DNA of 43,392 nt from Candidatus Latescibacterota bacterium (GTDB lineage: Bacteria; Latescibacterota; Latescibacteria; Latescibacterales; Latescibacteraceae), in assembly GCA_016927495.1 (NCBI GenBank), contig JAFGMP010000383.1:1-43392 (forward strand). Direction: 5' to 3'. The notes below the pieces were generated by a model that searched no databases, was not told the DNA's origin, and worked only from the letters and a program-made list of their open reading frames with translations. Made by a program: the position numbers and the translations under genes. Every line of letters begins with the position of its first letter. Within the stretch, counting starts at the first letter, position 1. Below are positions 26,090 through 35,920 of this stretch, piece after piece.

Positions 26090-27007
26090 TTACATCCCGA
26101 GTAGTGTATACAGGACTGCCTTTTGGATATGCAACCGGTTTTCGGCTTCATCGAATGCAATACTGCGGGGGCTGTCAAGAACCTCGGAAGTAATTTCCTC
26201 GCCTCTGTGAGCAGGCAGGCAGTGAGTTACCAGACAGTCAGTTCCGGCAGCAGCCAGAAGGTCGCTGTTGACCTGATATTCCTGAAACTCCTGCGAACGT
26301 TTTTCAGCTTCACATTCCTGCCCCATACTTGCCCATACATCTGTATAAATAAGATCGGCATCCTTTACGGCAGATTCAGGATCATTATCGTTCAGATATG
26401 TCGTACCCGTCTCGACGGCCATTCGTTTTGCAGCGGATGCTATTTCATCATCAGGTTCATATCCGACCGGGCAGCACATGGTAAAATCCATACCTGCCAG
26501 CGGTGCAAGAAGCATCAAACTGTGAGCGACATTGTTTCCGTCGCCAACAAACACCATTTTTCTTCCGTGCAGATTATCGAAATGCTCATGCAACGTCAAT
26601 AAACATGCAAGGGCCTGACACGGATGCTCCAGATCGGTAAGAGCATTGACCACAGGTATTGTGGCAGACTCTGCCAGTTCAGCGATTATATCATGGCCGA
26701 ATGTCCGCATTACAACACCGTCCACCCAGCGTGAAAGGTTTTTTGCCGCATCCGAAACCGTCTCACGTACTCCGAGAGAAATCTCATTGCCATGCATATA
26801 AATGCTGTTCCCTCCGAACTGACGCATGGCAACCTCGAATGTAATCCGGGTCCGCAAAGAGGGTTTATCAAAGATCAATACAACGGTACGGCCATGCATG
26901 ACATCCGAATAATCCTTAATATCAGACTTAATTTTAAGCGCAGTATCGATCAAAAGGTTAACATCTTTGGTCGTCAAATCCTGAATACTTAGTAAATCTT
27001 TTTTCAT
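26090..27007 (-). CDS. argF: Ornithine carbamoyltransferase
   Basis: A 305-aa enzyme making citrulline from ornithine and carbamoyl phosphate in arginine synthesis. The carbamoyl-phosphate site is SLRTRITFE, with HPCQALACL and the ornithine-loop Cys in HCLPAHRGEE. Length is normal for the family. The start at 27007 (MKKDLLSIQDL) has GAGGA at 27017-27013, 5 nt upstream; the TTG 12 nt further up overlaps it and is rejected. It follows hslU after 107 nt. No other arg genes are in the window and no ARG-box was recognised. Confidence 0.96.
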   Translation of the reverse strand: MKKDLLSIQDLTTKDVNLLIDTALKIKSDIKDYSDVMHGRTVVLIFDKPSLRTRITFEVAMRQFGGNSIYMHGNEISLGVRETVSDAAKNLSRWVDGVVMRTFGHDIIAELAESATIPVVNALTDLEHPCQALACLLTLHEHFDNLHGRKMVFVGDGNNVAHSLMLLAPLAGMDFTMCCPVGYEPDDEIASAAKRMAVETGTTYLNDNDPESAVKDADLIYTDVWASMGQECEAEKRSQEFQEYQVNSDLLAAAGTDCLVTHCLPAHRGEEITSEVLDSPRSIAFDEAENRLHIQKAVLYTLLGM

Positions 27008-27114
27008 AAGAATCCTCAATACGCCAATACAAACCTGTACTGTTTGAGAAAAACTGTCATGTAACCCAAAGCAATCAACATAAATATTACAAATATAATA
27101 CCAGCAATTATTAT

Positions 27115-28482
27115 TTAAAGTATATACCGGCTTAAATCCTCGTCACTGATAATATCATTTAGTTCCGTTCTAACCATATCTTTTGTAATACGAATTTTCC
27201 TGATAGTCCCCTCTTTCGGAGGATCCTCGAATAGAATATTCTCAAGAAGAGTAGTCATTATCGTATGTAACCGCCGTGCGCCGATATTTTCTGTTTTTTT
27301 GTTAACTTTGTCGGCACATGATGCAATCTCACGCAGCGCGCCTGTCGTAAAAGCAAGCGATATTCTGTCGGCATTAAGCAATGCCTGATACTGTTTTATC
27401 AGCGCATTTCTCGGCTCCGTTAAAATACGGTAAAACTCTTCTTCACCCAGGCTATCCAATTCCACTCTGATAGGAAACCTCCCCTGAAGCTCCGGAATAA
27501 GGTCGGATGGCTTGCTTGAATGAAAAGCTCCGGCAGCGATAAATAAAACATGATCTGTTTTAACCATGCCATATTTAGTCATCACATTCGACCCTTCCAC
27601 AATGGGAAGGATATCGCGCTGCACTCCTTCACGAGATACATCGATAGTATCGTGTGATGATTCTCCGGCGATTTTATCTATCTCATCAACAAATACGATC
27701 CCTGATTCCTCAACCATTTTCAGCGCTTCTTTTACCACATTATCCATATCGATGAGCTTACGGCTTTCTTCCTGCTGAAATATGGTCCGGGCTTCATTTA
27801 TCGTGACTTTGCGTTTTTTAGAACGCCCTCCCGACATAACTCCACCAAATATTTCCTGAATGTTGATTCCCATTTCCTCCATACCCTGGGGGGTAAAAAT
27901 CTCTATCATGGGAGATCTTTCCACAGGCACATCAACTTCAACCAATCTGTCTTCCAAATGTCCTGTTAAAAGCTGGTCGGAAAGCTTGTCCCGTGTTTTG
28001 GTGCGCCTTTCTTCCTGTTGGCCGTTCTCTCCCGGAGATACCGGTTTCTTTGCAACCGGTGGAAGTAGTAAATCGAGAATACGATCACCCGCCAATTTTT
28101 CAGCTTTCTCCCGAACCTCTTCCGAGCATCTTTCCTTGACCATATTCACAGCAAGGTCGACAAGGTCGCGGACAATCGATTCAACATCCCGGCCAACATA
28201 ACCGACTTCAGTAAACTTTGAGGCCTCCACTTTAATAAAGGGGGCATCGGCCAGACTTGCCAGGCGACGGGCAATTTCGGTCTTTCCCACACCGGTCGGA
28301 CCAATCATAATTATATTGTTGGGCATGATCTCTTCACGAATATCCTCAGCCACCATACGACGACGCCACCTGTTTCTCAAAGCTATGGCGACGGATTTTT
28401 TCGCGTTTTCCTGCCCGATTATATATTTATCAAGTTCTTTTACAATTTCTCTCGGAGTCAGATGATCACTGTTATTTGACAT
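27115..28482 (-). CDS. hslU: HslU ATPase subunit of the HslUV protease
   Basis: A 455-aa AAA+ unfoldase that feeds substrates to HslV. Walker A is [15 protein letters not shown] near residue 57, followed by [18 protein letters not shown], the HslU pore-loop region. The inserted I-domain (about 110-240) is acidic and divergent, with a Gly/Lys-rich stretch GGRSKKRKV. Walker B is [13 protein letters not shown], and the C-terminus DLSRYIL is the tail that docks into HslV. It starts immediately (one base apart) after the hslV stop, so the two are co-translated. Confidence 0.97.
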   Translation of the reverse strand: MSNNSDHLTPREIVKELDKYIIGQENAKKSVAIALRNRWRRRMVAEDIREEIMPNNIIMIGPTGVGKTEIARRLASLADAPFIKVEASKFTEVGYVGRDVESIVRDLVDLAVNMVKERCSEEVREKAEKLAGDRILDLLLPPVAKKPVSPGENGQQEERRTKTRDKLSDQLLTGHLEDRLVEVDVPVERSPMIEIFTPQGMEEMGINIQEIFGGVMSGGRSKKRKVTINEARTIFQQEESRKLIDMDNVVKEALKMVEESGIVFVDEIDKIAGESSHDTIDVSREGVQRDILPIVEGSNVMTKYGMVKTDHVLFIAAGAFHSSKPSDLIPELQGRFPIRVELDSLGEEEFYRILTEPRNALIKQYQALLNADRISLAFTTGALREIASCADKVNKKTENIGARRLHTIMTTLLENILFEDPPKEGTIRKIRITKDMVRTELNDIISDEDLSRYIL

Positions 28483-28483
28483 T

Positions 28484-29023
28484 TTACAGTTCCATTACAG
28501 TAATTTTATTGTTTGTATACACACAGATTGAAGCAGCGATGTTCAATGATTTCTCTACGATATTTAACGCCGACAGACGGGTGCCGTCAAGGTAAGCACG
28601 TGCCGCAGCAAGGGCATACGGGGATCCGGAACCTATGGTCACGACATCATCATCGGGTTCGAGCACATCGCCGTCCCCCGAAATTATAAATGAATGTTTT
28701 TTATCCATAATCACCAGCATCGCTTCGAGACGTCTGAGCATTTTATCGGTGCGCCATTCTTTTGCCAGTTCAACCACTGCTTTAGGTGTGTTTCCCGAAA
28801 ATTCATCCAGCTTCCCTTCGAATTTTTCAAACAACGCGAAGGCATCTGCTGTTGCTCCCGCAAATCCGGCAAGAATTGTATCACTGTAAAGGCGCCGTAT
28901 TTTAATCGCTGAGGTTTTGATTACAGTATCGCCATATGTCACCTGTCCGTCACCACCCAACGCTACTTTGCCGTTTCGCCGCACCCCAAGTATCGTCGTT
29001 CCATGAAAACGTTCATTCCCCAT
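28484..29023 (-). CDS. hslV: HslV peptidase subunit
   Basis: A 179-aa N-terminal-nucleophile threonine peptidase. The core begins [20 protein letters not shown], so an 8-residue propeptide (MGNERFHG) must be removed to expose Thr1, a longer leader than the single Met of E. coli HslV and comparable to ClpQ-type proteins. The start at 29023 is chosen because GAGGT (29036-29032) sits 8 nt upstream; the TTG at 29032 overlaps it. The Gly-rich [16 protein letters not shown] segment is typical. The gene order xerC-hslV-hslU is conserved in many bacteria. Confidence 0.96.
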   Translation of the reverse strand: MGNERFHGTTILGVRRNGKVALGGDGQVTYGDTVIKTSAIKIRRLYSDTILAGFAGATADAFALFEKFEGKLDEFSGNTPKAVVELAKEWRTDKMLRRLEAMLVIMDKKHSFIISGDGDVLEPDDDVVTIGSGSPYALAAARAYLDGTRLSALNIVEKSLNIAASICVYTNNKITVMEL

Positions 29024-29112
29024 CTTTTTCAACCTCTATGTTATTATAGGTTATTCGGTATGTAAATCATATATCAATATATATCCGCTACGCTCCGACA
29101 TGCACACTTTTT

Positions 29113-30015
29113 TTATGCTCTCGGATGTGCCTGACGATACGCTTTTATCAGCCTGTCCATGGTGACATGCGTATAAATCTGAGTTGTCGAGAGTGTCGAA
29201 TGCCCCAAAAGTTCCTGCACGGCTCTTAAATCCGCACCTTTGTCAAGCATATGAGTCGCAAAGGTATGACGCAGCACATGGGGGCTGAGATGCTCTTTTT
29301 CGGATACGATTTTCAAATGTTTTGTGACAGCAGCCTGAATACTTCGCCGCCCCAGCCTACCGCCTCTTCTATTAACAAAAAGTGCATTTTCCGATAAAAC
29401 GCCACATTCCGTCAGTTGTTTATTTCTCCATGGGAGATATGATTTTACAGCATCGAGCGCCATCCGACCCACTGGTACTATACGCTCTTTATTCCCTTTG
29501 CCCAAAACTCGTATGACATGCTCATGATAATCGATACTGTCAGTGTTAAGACCGCACAATTCGGCAAGACGAATTCCTGTCCCGTAAAAGAATTCGAGTA
29601 TTGCACGGTCACGGTACGATGTCAAGTCATTTGCCAAAGGTGAGGTCATGGTGCGCTGGATTTCGGCCTCACTTAAAAAAACCGGCTCCTTCTTTTCTAT
29701 TTTCGGAGTTTTTATTTCACCTGCAGGGCTTTTATCAATAATACCTTCGGTAACAAGGAATCTGCCAAAAGATTTCAGTGTCGCCAGTTTACGGCCTATG
29801 CTCTTTCTTGTCAAACCCGAATTTGAAAGAACATACAGATATTCACGAATTACCTGACGGGAAAAAAAATCGAGCCCTGCAGCTTCATCATTTGATTTTA
29901 TTCGCATGAAACCAATAAACTGAGAAAGGTCTCGTTTATATGCTTCGACAGTGTGTACTGAATAATTTTTCTGCAACCGGATATATGTGACAAAATCATG
30001 CAGATATTTATCCAT
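29113..30015 (-). CDS. xerC: Tyrosine recombinase XerC
   Basis: A 300-aa site-specific recombinase for resolution of chromosome dimers. The N-terminal SAM-like core-binding domain (1-105) is followed by the catalytic domain with all active-site residues: R149 (GTGIRLAEL), K173 (GKGNKER), H246 and R249 (SPHVLRHTF), H272 (LGHSTLSTTQ) and nucleophile Y281 (IYTHV). It begins in a one-base overlap with the topA stop (TAATG). The topA-xerC-hslV-hslU order supports the XerC/CodV assignment rather than a phage integrase. Confidence 0.95.
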   Translation of the reverse strand: MDKYLHDFVTYIRLQKNYSVHTVEAYKRDLSQFIGFMRIKSNDEAAGLDFFSRQVIREYLYVLSNSGLTRKSIGRKLATLKSFGRFLVTEGIIDKSPAGEIKTPKIEKKEPVFLSEAEIQRTMTSPLANDLTSYRDRAILEFFYGTGIRLAELCGLNTDSIDYHEHVIRVLGKGNKERIVPVGRMALDAVKSYLPWRNKQLTECGVLSENALFVNRRGGRLGRRSIQAAVTKHLKIVSEKEHLSPHVLRHTFATHMLDKGADLRAVQELLGHSTLSTTQIYTHVTMDRLIKAYRQAHPRA

Positions 30016-32234
30016 TATTCTATCTCGAGATCACTTTTATTAAATGTGCTCTTACATCGCGGACAAGAATATGAATCGTCGCTCTTTGTTTCTGTCAATG
30101 CAGGGCTTCCACAGGTCGGGCATGTTGCGGCAACCGGTTTTGTCCAGCTTGCATATTTACATTTCGGATATTTACTGCATCCGTAAAACAAACGTCCCTT
30201 TTTCGACCTTTTCTCAACTATATCACCGTCACACCCCTCGATCGGACATTTAACACCCAAGGTAAACGGTTTGATATTCTGACAATCAGGATAATTCGAA
30301 CAGGCTATAAACCGACCATACCTACCATTTTTGATTTCCATCGGTGAACCGCATTTATCACATATATCATCGGACTTTTCAGATTCAACCTGCTCAAGGG
30401 GGCGGGTGTTTTTGCATTTGGGAAATCCTGAACACGCCATGAATTTACCGTTTCTACCCCACCGGATAATCATCGGTTTTCCGCACTTCTCACAAACTTC
30501 CTCGGTCGTCTCGATCATCGACTGTTTTAATTCCTGTGCTTGCTGGCTGACTTCGTTAAGAGTAACGGTGAAAGGACCATAAAAATCATTTACCACATTT
30601 AGCCACATGTGTTCACCCGACTCGATTTTATCCAGTTCCTCTTCCATATTAGCAGTAAAATCAACCGTAAACAGATTGGGAAAACCATTAACAAGGAGAT
30701 TATTGACTTTCCTGCCGAGTTCCGTCGATAAAAGTTTGCCTTTTTCACGCTGTACATACTCACGAGTCTGTATTGTACTGATGATCTGAGCGTAGGTAGA
30801 TGGCCTGCCGATACCTTCGGCTTCAAGCTGCTTAACCAGTGTGGCTTCCGTAAACCGTGCCGGTGGTTTCGTAAAATGCTGAGTTGGCAAAAGTTCTTCA
30901 AGGTTTAGATTATCTCCCTTTTTCAGACTTTTCGGAAGATCGGATTCCTGTGGTTCTCCATTTTCCGGTTTCAAATCCTCATATACAATCAAAAATCCCT
31001 TGAAGTCAAGATGAGAGGCGCTTGCACGTAATCCATACACGCCAGCCTCAATATCCGCCGTTACAACTGTAGATTCGGAGGGATTCATCTGACTGGCTAT
31101 AAACCGGTTCCAGATGAGTCTGTACAGCTTGAATTGTTCGACAGACAGGAAAGGTTTGACATCTTCAGGTTTTCTTGACATCGATGCAGGCCTGATAGCT
31201 TCATGAGCATCCTGTGCGCCCTTCTTGGTGCGGTAAATGTTCGGTTTTGACGGCAGGTAATCGGATCCCCATTCACCCATTATATATTCTCTTGCTTCCT
31301 CGATAGCTTCGGGTGCGATACGTGTCGAATCGGTTCTCATATAGGTGATCAGTCCCGCATAGCCATCGCTTAGTTCCACACCCTCATACAGTGTTTGCGC
31401 TACACGCATCGTACGGTGAACGGTAAATCCGAGACGTCGCGACGCATCCTGTTGAAGTGTGCTTGTGATAAACGGTGGATAGGGCTGCCGTTTTGTTTTC
31501 TTTTTTGAAATGTCACTTACGGAATAAGATTGGGACTTCAGTTCATCAGCAATAGAGGCAGATTCTTCGGCATTACCGATCTTCAGCGTCTTGCCGTTCT
31601 TATTGATGAGTTTGGCTTTAAAAACCTCTTTCTGCGCTGTCGAAAGCACAGCATCAATGCTCCAGTATTCTTCGGAAACAAAGGCTTCTATCTCGGCATC
31701 CCGCTCCACGACAAGCCTTAAGGCAACCGACTGAACCCGTCCCGCGGAAAGCCCGGAATACATAGTTTTCCATAAAAAAGGGCTTACTTTATATCCGACA
31801 AGCCTGTCGAGCACACGCCGTGCCTGCTGGGCATTAACCTTTTTCAGATCAAGCTCACCCTTATTTTTAACAGCCTCCAGCACAGCATTTTTTGTAATCT
31901 GATTGATCAACACACGGTAGGAAGGCTGATTTTCCCCTACAATCCGATTAGCGACATGCCAGGCGATTGCTTCCCCTTCCCTGTCAGGGTCGGTTGCAAG
32001 TAATACAGCCTCAGCTTTGCCGGCGGCTTCCTTAAGATCGCTCAGTATTTTTTTCTTCCCTTTTATAACTATGTACCTGGGTTCAAAACCATTTTCGATG
32101 TCAATGCCAATTTCCTTTTCGGGAAGATCGATTATATGACCTCCGGTCGGTTTTACAATGTAGTCAGAACCTAAAAATTTATTGATAGTTTTCGCTTTTG
32201 CAGGTGATTCGACAATTACAAGCGACTTTGCCAT
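30015..32234 (-). CDS. topA: DNA topoisomerase I
   Basis: A 739-aa type IA topoisomerase that relaxes negative supercoils. The Toprim domain has E9 (VIVESPAKAKT) and DPDREGE (82-88). The catalytic tyrosine is Y298 in GLITYMRTDS. GRVQSVALRLVVERD and the IGRPSTYAQII block are also present. The C-terminus carries four zinc-ribbon modules (about residues 585-735), the first three each with CxxC or CPIEGC and C-x4-C pairs, and a fourth compact CPTCG / CPRC pair. This is a rather full set for the family. It is part of the smg-topA-xerC-hslVU string. Confidence 0.97.
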   Translation of the reverse strand: MAKSLVIVESPAKAKTINKFLGSDYIVKPTGGHIIDLPEKEIGIDIENGFEPRYIVIKGKKKILSDLKEAAGKAEAVLLATDPDREGEAIAWHVANRIVGENQPSYRVLINQITKNAVLEAVKNKGELDLKKVNAQQARRVLDRLVGYKVSPFLWKTMYSGLSAGRVQSVALRLVVERDAEIEAFVSEEYWSIDAVLSTAQKEVFKAKLINKNGKTLKIGNAEESASIADELKSQSYSVSDISKKKTKRQPYPPFITSTLQQDASRRLGFTVHRTMRVAQTLYEGVELSDGYAGLITYMRTDSTRIAPEAIEEAREYIMGEWGSDYLPSKPNIYRTKKGAQDAHEAIRPASMSRKPEDVKPFLSVEQFKLYRLIWNRFIASQMNPSESTVVTADIEAGVYGLRASASHLDFKGFLIVYEDLKPENGEPQESDLPKSLKKGDNLNLEELLPTQHFTKPPARFTEATLVKQLEAEGIGRPSTYAQIISTIQTREYVQREKGKLLSTELGRKVNNLLVNGFPNLFTVDFTANMEEELDKIESGEHMWLNVVNDFYGPFTVTLNEVSQQAQELKQSMIETTEEVCEKCGKPMIIRWGRNGKFMACSGFPKCKNTRPLEQVESEKSDDICDKCGSPMEIKNGRYGRFIACSNYPDCQNIKPFTLGVKCPIEGCDGDIVEKRSKKGRLFYGCSKYPKCKYASWTKPVAATCPTCGSPALTETKSDDSYSCPRCKSTFNKSDLEIE

Positions 32235-32253
32235 AGATTACGCACCCTGTCTT

Positions 32254-32667
32254 TTATTCCTGTTCCTGAAACAGAATAGTTGCCATTATCTCATCGATAT
32301 CAGACTCATCAACTTCATCCCCGGTTAACATACAATAATCAATTATCTTTTCCATCTGCGATCCATTAATTATCGATAAATTTTTCAGCTTTAAGAGATA
32401 TCCATATACTTCGGGACTGATTTTCATACGTTCATAACTATGAAGAATACGAACCGATTGATCTTTCTGGACAGCAATTTCAGTTGAAGAGACGGTCATA
32501 AAATTTAGTTTCTCGAAAAGCCATCCGATTGCTTCCGCAACATCGTGTTCGTTATAACCATGAATAACAAGAGATTCCGAAAACTCTTTAAGGCTTTCGA
32601 CATCAAGGTCATTTTCACGTAAATGACCAAGCAGCATTATTATGACTTCAATTGTTCGATCGTTCAC
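32254..32667 (-). CDS. smg: Smg/DUF494 family protein
   Basis: A 137-aa acidic helical protein of the DUF494/Smg family, which is regularly encoded between dprA and topA. Family features are the leading RTIEVIIMLLGHLRE helix, HDVAEAIGWLFEKL, and the C-terminal I-D-Y-C half. GTG at 32667 is taken as the start because GGAG lies 6-7 nt upstream; the TTG 21 nt further up contains that site within its reading frame and is rejected. It is first in the minus-strand string, 20 nt before topA. Molecular function is not established. Confidence 0.85.
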   Translation of the reverse strand: MNDRTIEVIIMLLGHLRENDLDVESLKEFSESLVIHGYNEHDVAEAIGWLFEKLNFMTVSSTEIAVQKDQSVRILHSYERMKISPEVYGYLLKLKNLSIINGSQMEKIIDYCMLTGDEVDESDIDEIMATILFQEQE

Positions 32668-32986
32668 AGTATACTCCAAAAGTGTCAATTATTTCCCGTT
32701 ATAGTAAACTAAATTTAAGTTAATTAATATAGCAATCATATTTTTTTTAAGCAAGCAATTTAAAGGAAATATAATTTTTTATACACAAACATCGTATCTT
32801 TTTAAAAAAACATACGCCAATTATCTTTATCGGAGAATAACATACAATACCATAAGTATTCGTGCCATTTTTTTCATCCGATTTATTTTCGGTTAAAACT
32901 TACATTTCAGTTATCGAACATCCCACTTTATATCATTCATTTTAAATAACCAAAAGCCAGGAAAACAACCGCAGGGAAATTACCGC

Positions 32987-33015
32987 TTGACAAAATATGG
33001 AGAACAGTTTAAATT
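32987..33015 (+). promoter_or_regulatory. Promoter of the TetR-efflux operon
   Basis: A perfect -35 box TTGACA (32987-32992) and TAAATT (33010-33015) are separated by 17 nt. Transcription would start near 33022, directly before the palindrome at 33027-33039, leaving about 48 nt of leader before the TetR ATG. Confidence 0.6.
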
Positions 33016-33026
33016 ATTGACTAATC

Positions 33027-33039
33027 GGTTAATTTAACC
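33027..33039. promoter_or_regulatory. Putative TetR operator
   Basis: A perfect 13-bp palindrome GGTTAA-T-TTAACC placed right after the predicted transcription start. Partial outer symmetry (AA at 33023-33024 against TT at 33042-33043) lengthens it. TetR-family repressors usually bind palindromes of this size in their own promoter, so autorepression of the whole operon is likely. Confidence 0.6.
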
Positions 33040-33069
33040 ATTTGATAAAACACAGAGGTCACACACGTT

Positions 33070-33684
33070 ATGAGCGAAAAAGATTCCAAAAAAGATATTC
33101 TTGATACAGCCACGAAATTATTTGTCAAACACGGAAAAAACGGCGTAAGTACCTGCGATATTGCGCATGCAGCCGGTGTAAACAAGGCTCTTATATTCTA
33201 TTATTACGGATCAAAGGAAAAATTGTACGCCGCCGCTTTTAAGAATCTGATACAAACATTTTTTTACGAAATCCGGGAAAAAATCAATAATTCCGAGCCG
33301 GGACTACCCGCTATCGAGGTATTTATCAGGAATCATATCACGATCATAAAAGAGAATCAGAATATGATGAAAATGTTGGTGCGTGAATTATTGTTGACTG
33401 AAAACGGCCAATCTTTTCCTCTCAATGAGTCTGCCGACATCTTCAAATCTTTACGGTACGAGATGATAAAAGTACTTTCGGATGCCCGTGAAAAAGGAGA
33501 AATCAGGTATGTTGATCCGGTGCAGACCATGGTGAGCATCATTAGTCTGGATGTATTCTACTTTCTTGGAAAACCTCTGGTTCAAATGATAAATCCAACA
33601 ATCGACATTGAAGATTTCGAATCAAACAGAGTCGATCATATCATTGACCTTCTTATGAACGGTTTACGTAAAGATCAGGAGTGA
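33070..33684 (+). CDS. TetR-family repressor of the efflux operon (CecR-like)
   Basis: A 204-aa regulator. The N-terminal helix-turn-helix spans about residues 10-55 with the TetR pattern ILDTATKLFVKHGKNGVST, DIAHAAGVNKALIFYYYGSKEKLY. The C-terminal ligand-binding helices (about 75-200) are variable; a long helix near 160 (VSIISLDVFYFLGKPLV) fits the CecR/YbiH group. Its ATG has AGAGGT 10 nt upstream. Its stop codon overlaps the Shine-Dalgarno of the TolC gene (ATG at 33690). In E. coli, CecR (YbiH) heads the ybhGFSR operon, the same order as here. The ligand is unknown. Confidence 0.88.
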   Translation: MSEKDSKKDILDTATKLFVKHGKNGVSTCDIAHAAGVNKALIFYYYGSKEKLYAAAFKNLIQTFFYEIREKINNSEPGLPAIEVFIRNHITIIKENQNMMKMLVRELLLTENGQSFPLNESADIFKSLRYEMIKVLSDAREKGEIRYVDPVQTMVSIISLDVFYFLGKPLVQMINPTIDIEDFESNRVDHIIDLLMNGLRKDQE

Positions 33685-33689
33685 CGTAT

Positions 33690-34991
33690 ATGATTTATAC
33701 ATATTTTATTTTATCCCTGATAATGTTTTTCGGTTTAGCACAAACTGTTTCAGCGAATCCGTGGACACTCGATCGTACGATCAGCGCGGCACTCGAAAAT
33801 TCAAATTCGGTGGCTGTCGAAATGCTGAATTCAGAAGAGGCAGCTATTGATGCATACAATGCTTCATGGGATCGATATCCAACCGTTTCGTTATCTGCTG
33901 GAGCCAATGTTGTCAGCGAAGTAATGGAAATCGATTTACCGCAAAAATCAATCCGGTTTGGTGATTATGACTCGTACGATATGAAAATTAAGGTTAATCA
34001 CATTTTGTATGATGGTGGCCGTCTCAAGGCCATGAACGATACGGGGAAAAAACAGGCGCTCATGAGCACATACAATGCGGAAGCAGCAAAACTTGCAGTG
34101 GAATATCAGGCCAAAACAGCATTCATCAGTGTTGTTATGTCTGAGGAATCCGTTAAAGCGGCCAACGAGTCTGTCAATGAAGCTAAAAACCACCTCGATG
34201 ATGTGAATGCTCTTTTCGGTCAGGGTATGGCACTAAAAAATGATGTACTGAGAGCACGCCTCAGAATTTCGACGGCTGAAATGGAACTTGTATCGAGAAA
34301 AGCCGACATTGAAAGGGCAAAGGCACAATTCAGAAAAGTTGTCGGTATAAAAACCGAAGAGGAAGTAATCCCAGAATGGAATTCGTCGAACAATACATAC
34401 GAATTGCCTGATTATCCGGAAATGTCGCCTGACAGACCGGAATACAAGGCATTTGATGCAGCATACGAGGCCACGGACGGAACAGCCCGAAGCGCACGTG
34501 CCGGATTGAAGCCTTCAGTCGTCATGTTCGGCGCTTTCAATTACGGCAGACCCGGTCTCGATTTACCTGCAAACGAATGGATGCATTACTTTTCCGGCGG
34601 TGTGCTGTTAAACTGGAACGTATGGGATTGGGGTAAGACACGACGGAATATGGAAAAAGTCGAATTGAATAAACGAAAAATTTTGAAAAACCGGAATGAT
34701 TTCGAGCGGACGGTGTCCGAACAGATTTCAGAAGCTTTGGCAGCATATCAAGAGGCTCGTAAGCAGCATGATCTTGCAGTCGAAGCGGCAGACTTATCGC
34801 AGCGGAACCTCGAACTTGTCTCATCCTCTTACCGTGAGGGTATGGCTACCGAAACAGATTATGATAACGCACACACGGCATATGCAAAAGCAGGTTATGA
34901 GAAATCGGTATCCGAAATGAGGCTTTTCATGAGCAGAGCACGTATCGAATATTCCATGGGCATTCGTTATAAAGGGGAGAATCATGAATAA
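33690..34991 (+). CDS. TolC-family outer-membrane efflux protein
   Basis: A 433-aa OEP-family protein forming the outer-membrane channel of the pump. ATG 33690 is preferred over GTG 33681, because AGGAG (33677-33681) is 8 nt away and the resulting N-terminus is a clean signal peptide (MIYTYFILSLIMFFGLAQ, cleavage after VSA before NPWT). Two repeat halves are visible, each with a coiled-coil hairpin; SEEAAIDAYNASWDRYPTVS opens the first and the helix EQISEALAAYQEARKQHDLA lies in the second. A TolC gene is not part of the E. coli ybhGFSR operon, so this operon encodes a self-contained tripartite exporter. Confidence 0.9.
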   Translation: MIYTYFILSLIMFFGLAQTVSANPWTLDRTISAALENSNSVAVEMLNSEEAAIDAYNASWDRYPTVSLSAGANVVSEVMEIDLPQKSIRFGDYDSYDMKIKVNHILYDGGRLKAMNDTGKKQALMSTYNAEAAKLAVEYQAKTAFISVVMSEESVKAANESVNEAKNHLDDVNALFGQGMALKNDVLRARLRISTAEMELVSRKADIERAKAQFRKVVGIKTEEEVIPEWNSSNNTYELPDYPEMSPDRPEYKAFDAAYEATDGTARSARAGLKPSVVMFGAFNYGRPGLDLPANEWMHYFSGGVLLNWNVWDWGKTRRNMEKVELNKRKILKNRNDFERTVSEQISEALAAYQEARKQHDLAVEAADLSQRNLELVSSSYREGMATETDYDNAHTAYAKAGYEKSVSEMRLFMSRARIEYSMGIRYKGENHE

Positions 34992-35919
34992 GACACTCAT
35001 TCTATTGATTTTGATAGTCACGCTTCTTTTCTACGGCTGCAAAAATAACAACGAAGAACCTTTTACCGGTTCAGGAACATTCGATGCAACAGAAATTATT
35101 ATCAGTGCACAGACTGGTGGCGAGTTGATAAAAATTAATTTTAAAGAAGGCGACCATGTAATCAAAGGCAGTGTACTGGTAGAAATAGATTTGGAAAATC
35201 TGCAACTTCAGCGAAAAGTTACTGCTGCAGGCCTCGACGAATTGATATGGAATGATAAAGTCCTCGTTCAGGAAATCGCGGCCGGTAAAGAAGCGATAAA
35301 ACAGGCATTCGTCACACTCGAAAATATCCGCAAGACCCATCAGAGGTTTGCCAACCTCGTTGAACAGGGAGCAGCCACTCAGGATAAGCTCGATAATGTC
35401 ATGACCGAGCTATCGGTTGCCGAATCACGGTTTGCGGCAGCAAAAGACAAGCTGACAGGGCTTGAAGCACAAACTGGAATTAATACAGCGGCACGGAAAA
35501 GGATAAACGCACAACTTGATCTCCTCGATTATCAAATTAGCAAAAGCAGAGTTATATGTCCGGACGACGGTATCGTTCTGGAAAAATATACCGAAGAGGG
35601 AGAATTGGCGAATCCGGGCACACCTCTGTGCTCTATAGCCGACCTTTCCACTATGCGGTTAACCATTTATGTAAGCGAAAACATGATCGGTAACGTAAAA
35701 TTGGGGTCACGGGCACAGATCACAATCGATTCTTTGCCCGACAGGACCTTTGAGGGAAAAGTGACATGGATTTCCCAGGAAGCTGAATTCACACCGAAAA
35801 ATGTACAGACCAGGGAATCCCGTGTCGATCTTGTGTATGCGGTGAAAATCACCATTGACAATCCCGACGGGATATTTAAAATCGGCATGCCTGCCGACGC
35901 CTATATAGAGGGTATATAG
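34984..35919 (+). CDS. Membrane fusion (HlyD/YbhG-like) lipoprotein
   Basis: A 311-aa periplasmic adaptor. The N-terminus is a lipoprotein signal (LLILIVTLLFYGC, Cys19). A biotinyl-lipoyl half motif (GTFDATEIIISAQTGGELI) is followed by a long alpha-hairpin (about 75-175, RFANLVEQGAATQDKLDNV). The second lipoyl half (SRVICPDDGIVLEKYTEEGE) and a beta-barrel domain come next. It connects the ABC permeases in the inner membrane with the TolC-like channel. GGGGAGA precedes the ATG, and the gene overlaps the TolC gene by 8 nt. Confidence 0.92.
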   Translation: MNKTLILLILIVTLLFYGCKNNNEEPFTGSGTFDATEIIISAQTGGELIKINFKEGDHVIKGSVLVEIDLENLQLQRKVTAAGLDELIWNDKVLVQEIAAGKEAIKQAFVTLENIRKTHQRFANLVEQGAATQDKLDNVMTELSVAESRFAAAKDKLTGLEAQTGINTAARKRINAQLDLLDYQISKSRVICPDDGIVLEKYTEEGELANPGTPLCSIADLSTMRLTIYVSENMIGNVKLGSRAQITIDSLPDRTFEGKVTWISQEAEFTPKNVQTRESRVDLVYAVKITIDNPDGIFKIGMPADAYIEGI

Positions 35920-35920
35920 T

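Larger units (their letters stand above)
32668..33069. other. Divergent promoter region between smg and the efflux operon
   Basis: 402 nt of AT-rich DNA between divergently transcribed genes. The right third contains the promoter and operator listed separately. In the left part I found no confident promoter for smg and no coding frame. Positions 32790-32930 show nothing recognisable. Confidence 0.6.

Noticed and set aside
29113..30015. Tyrosine recombinase as the integrase of a mobile element
   Set aside because: Its position in topA-xerC-hslV-hslU and its one-base overlap with topA identify it as housekeeping XerC.
32254..32688. Start of smg at TTG 32688
   Set aside because: The GGAG that best explains initiation lies inside that frame, directly upstream of GTG 32667.
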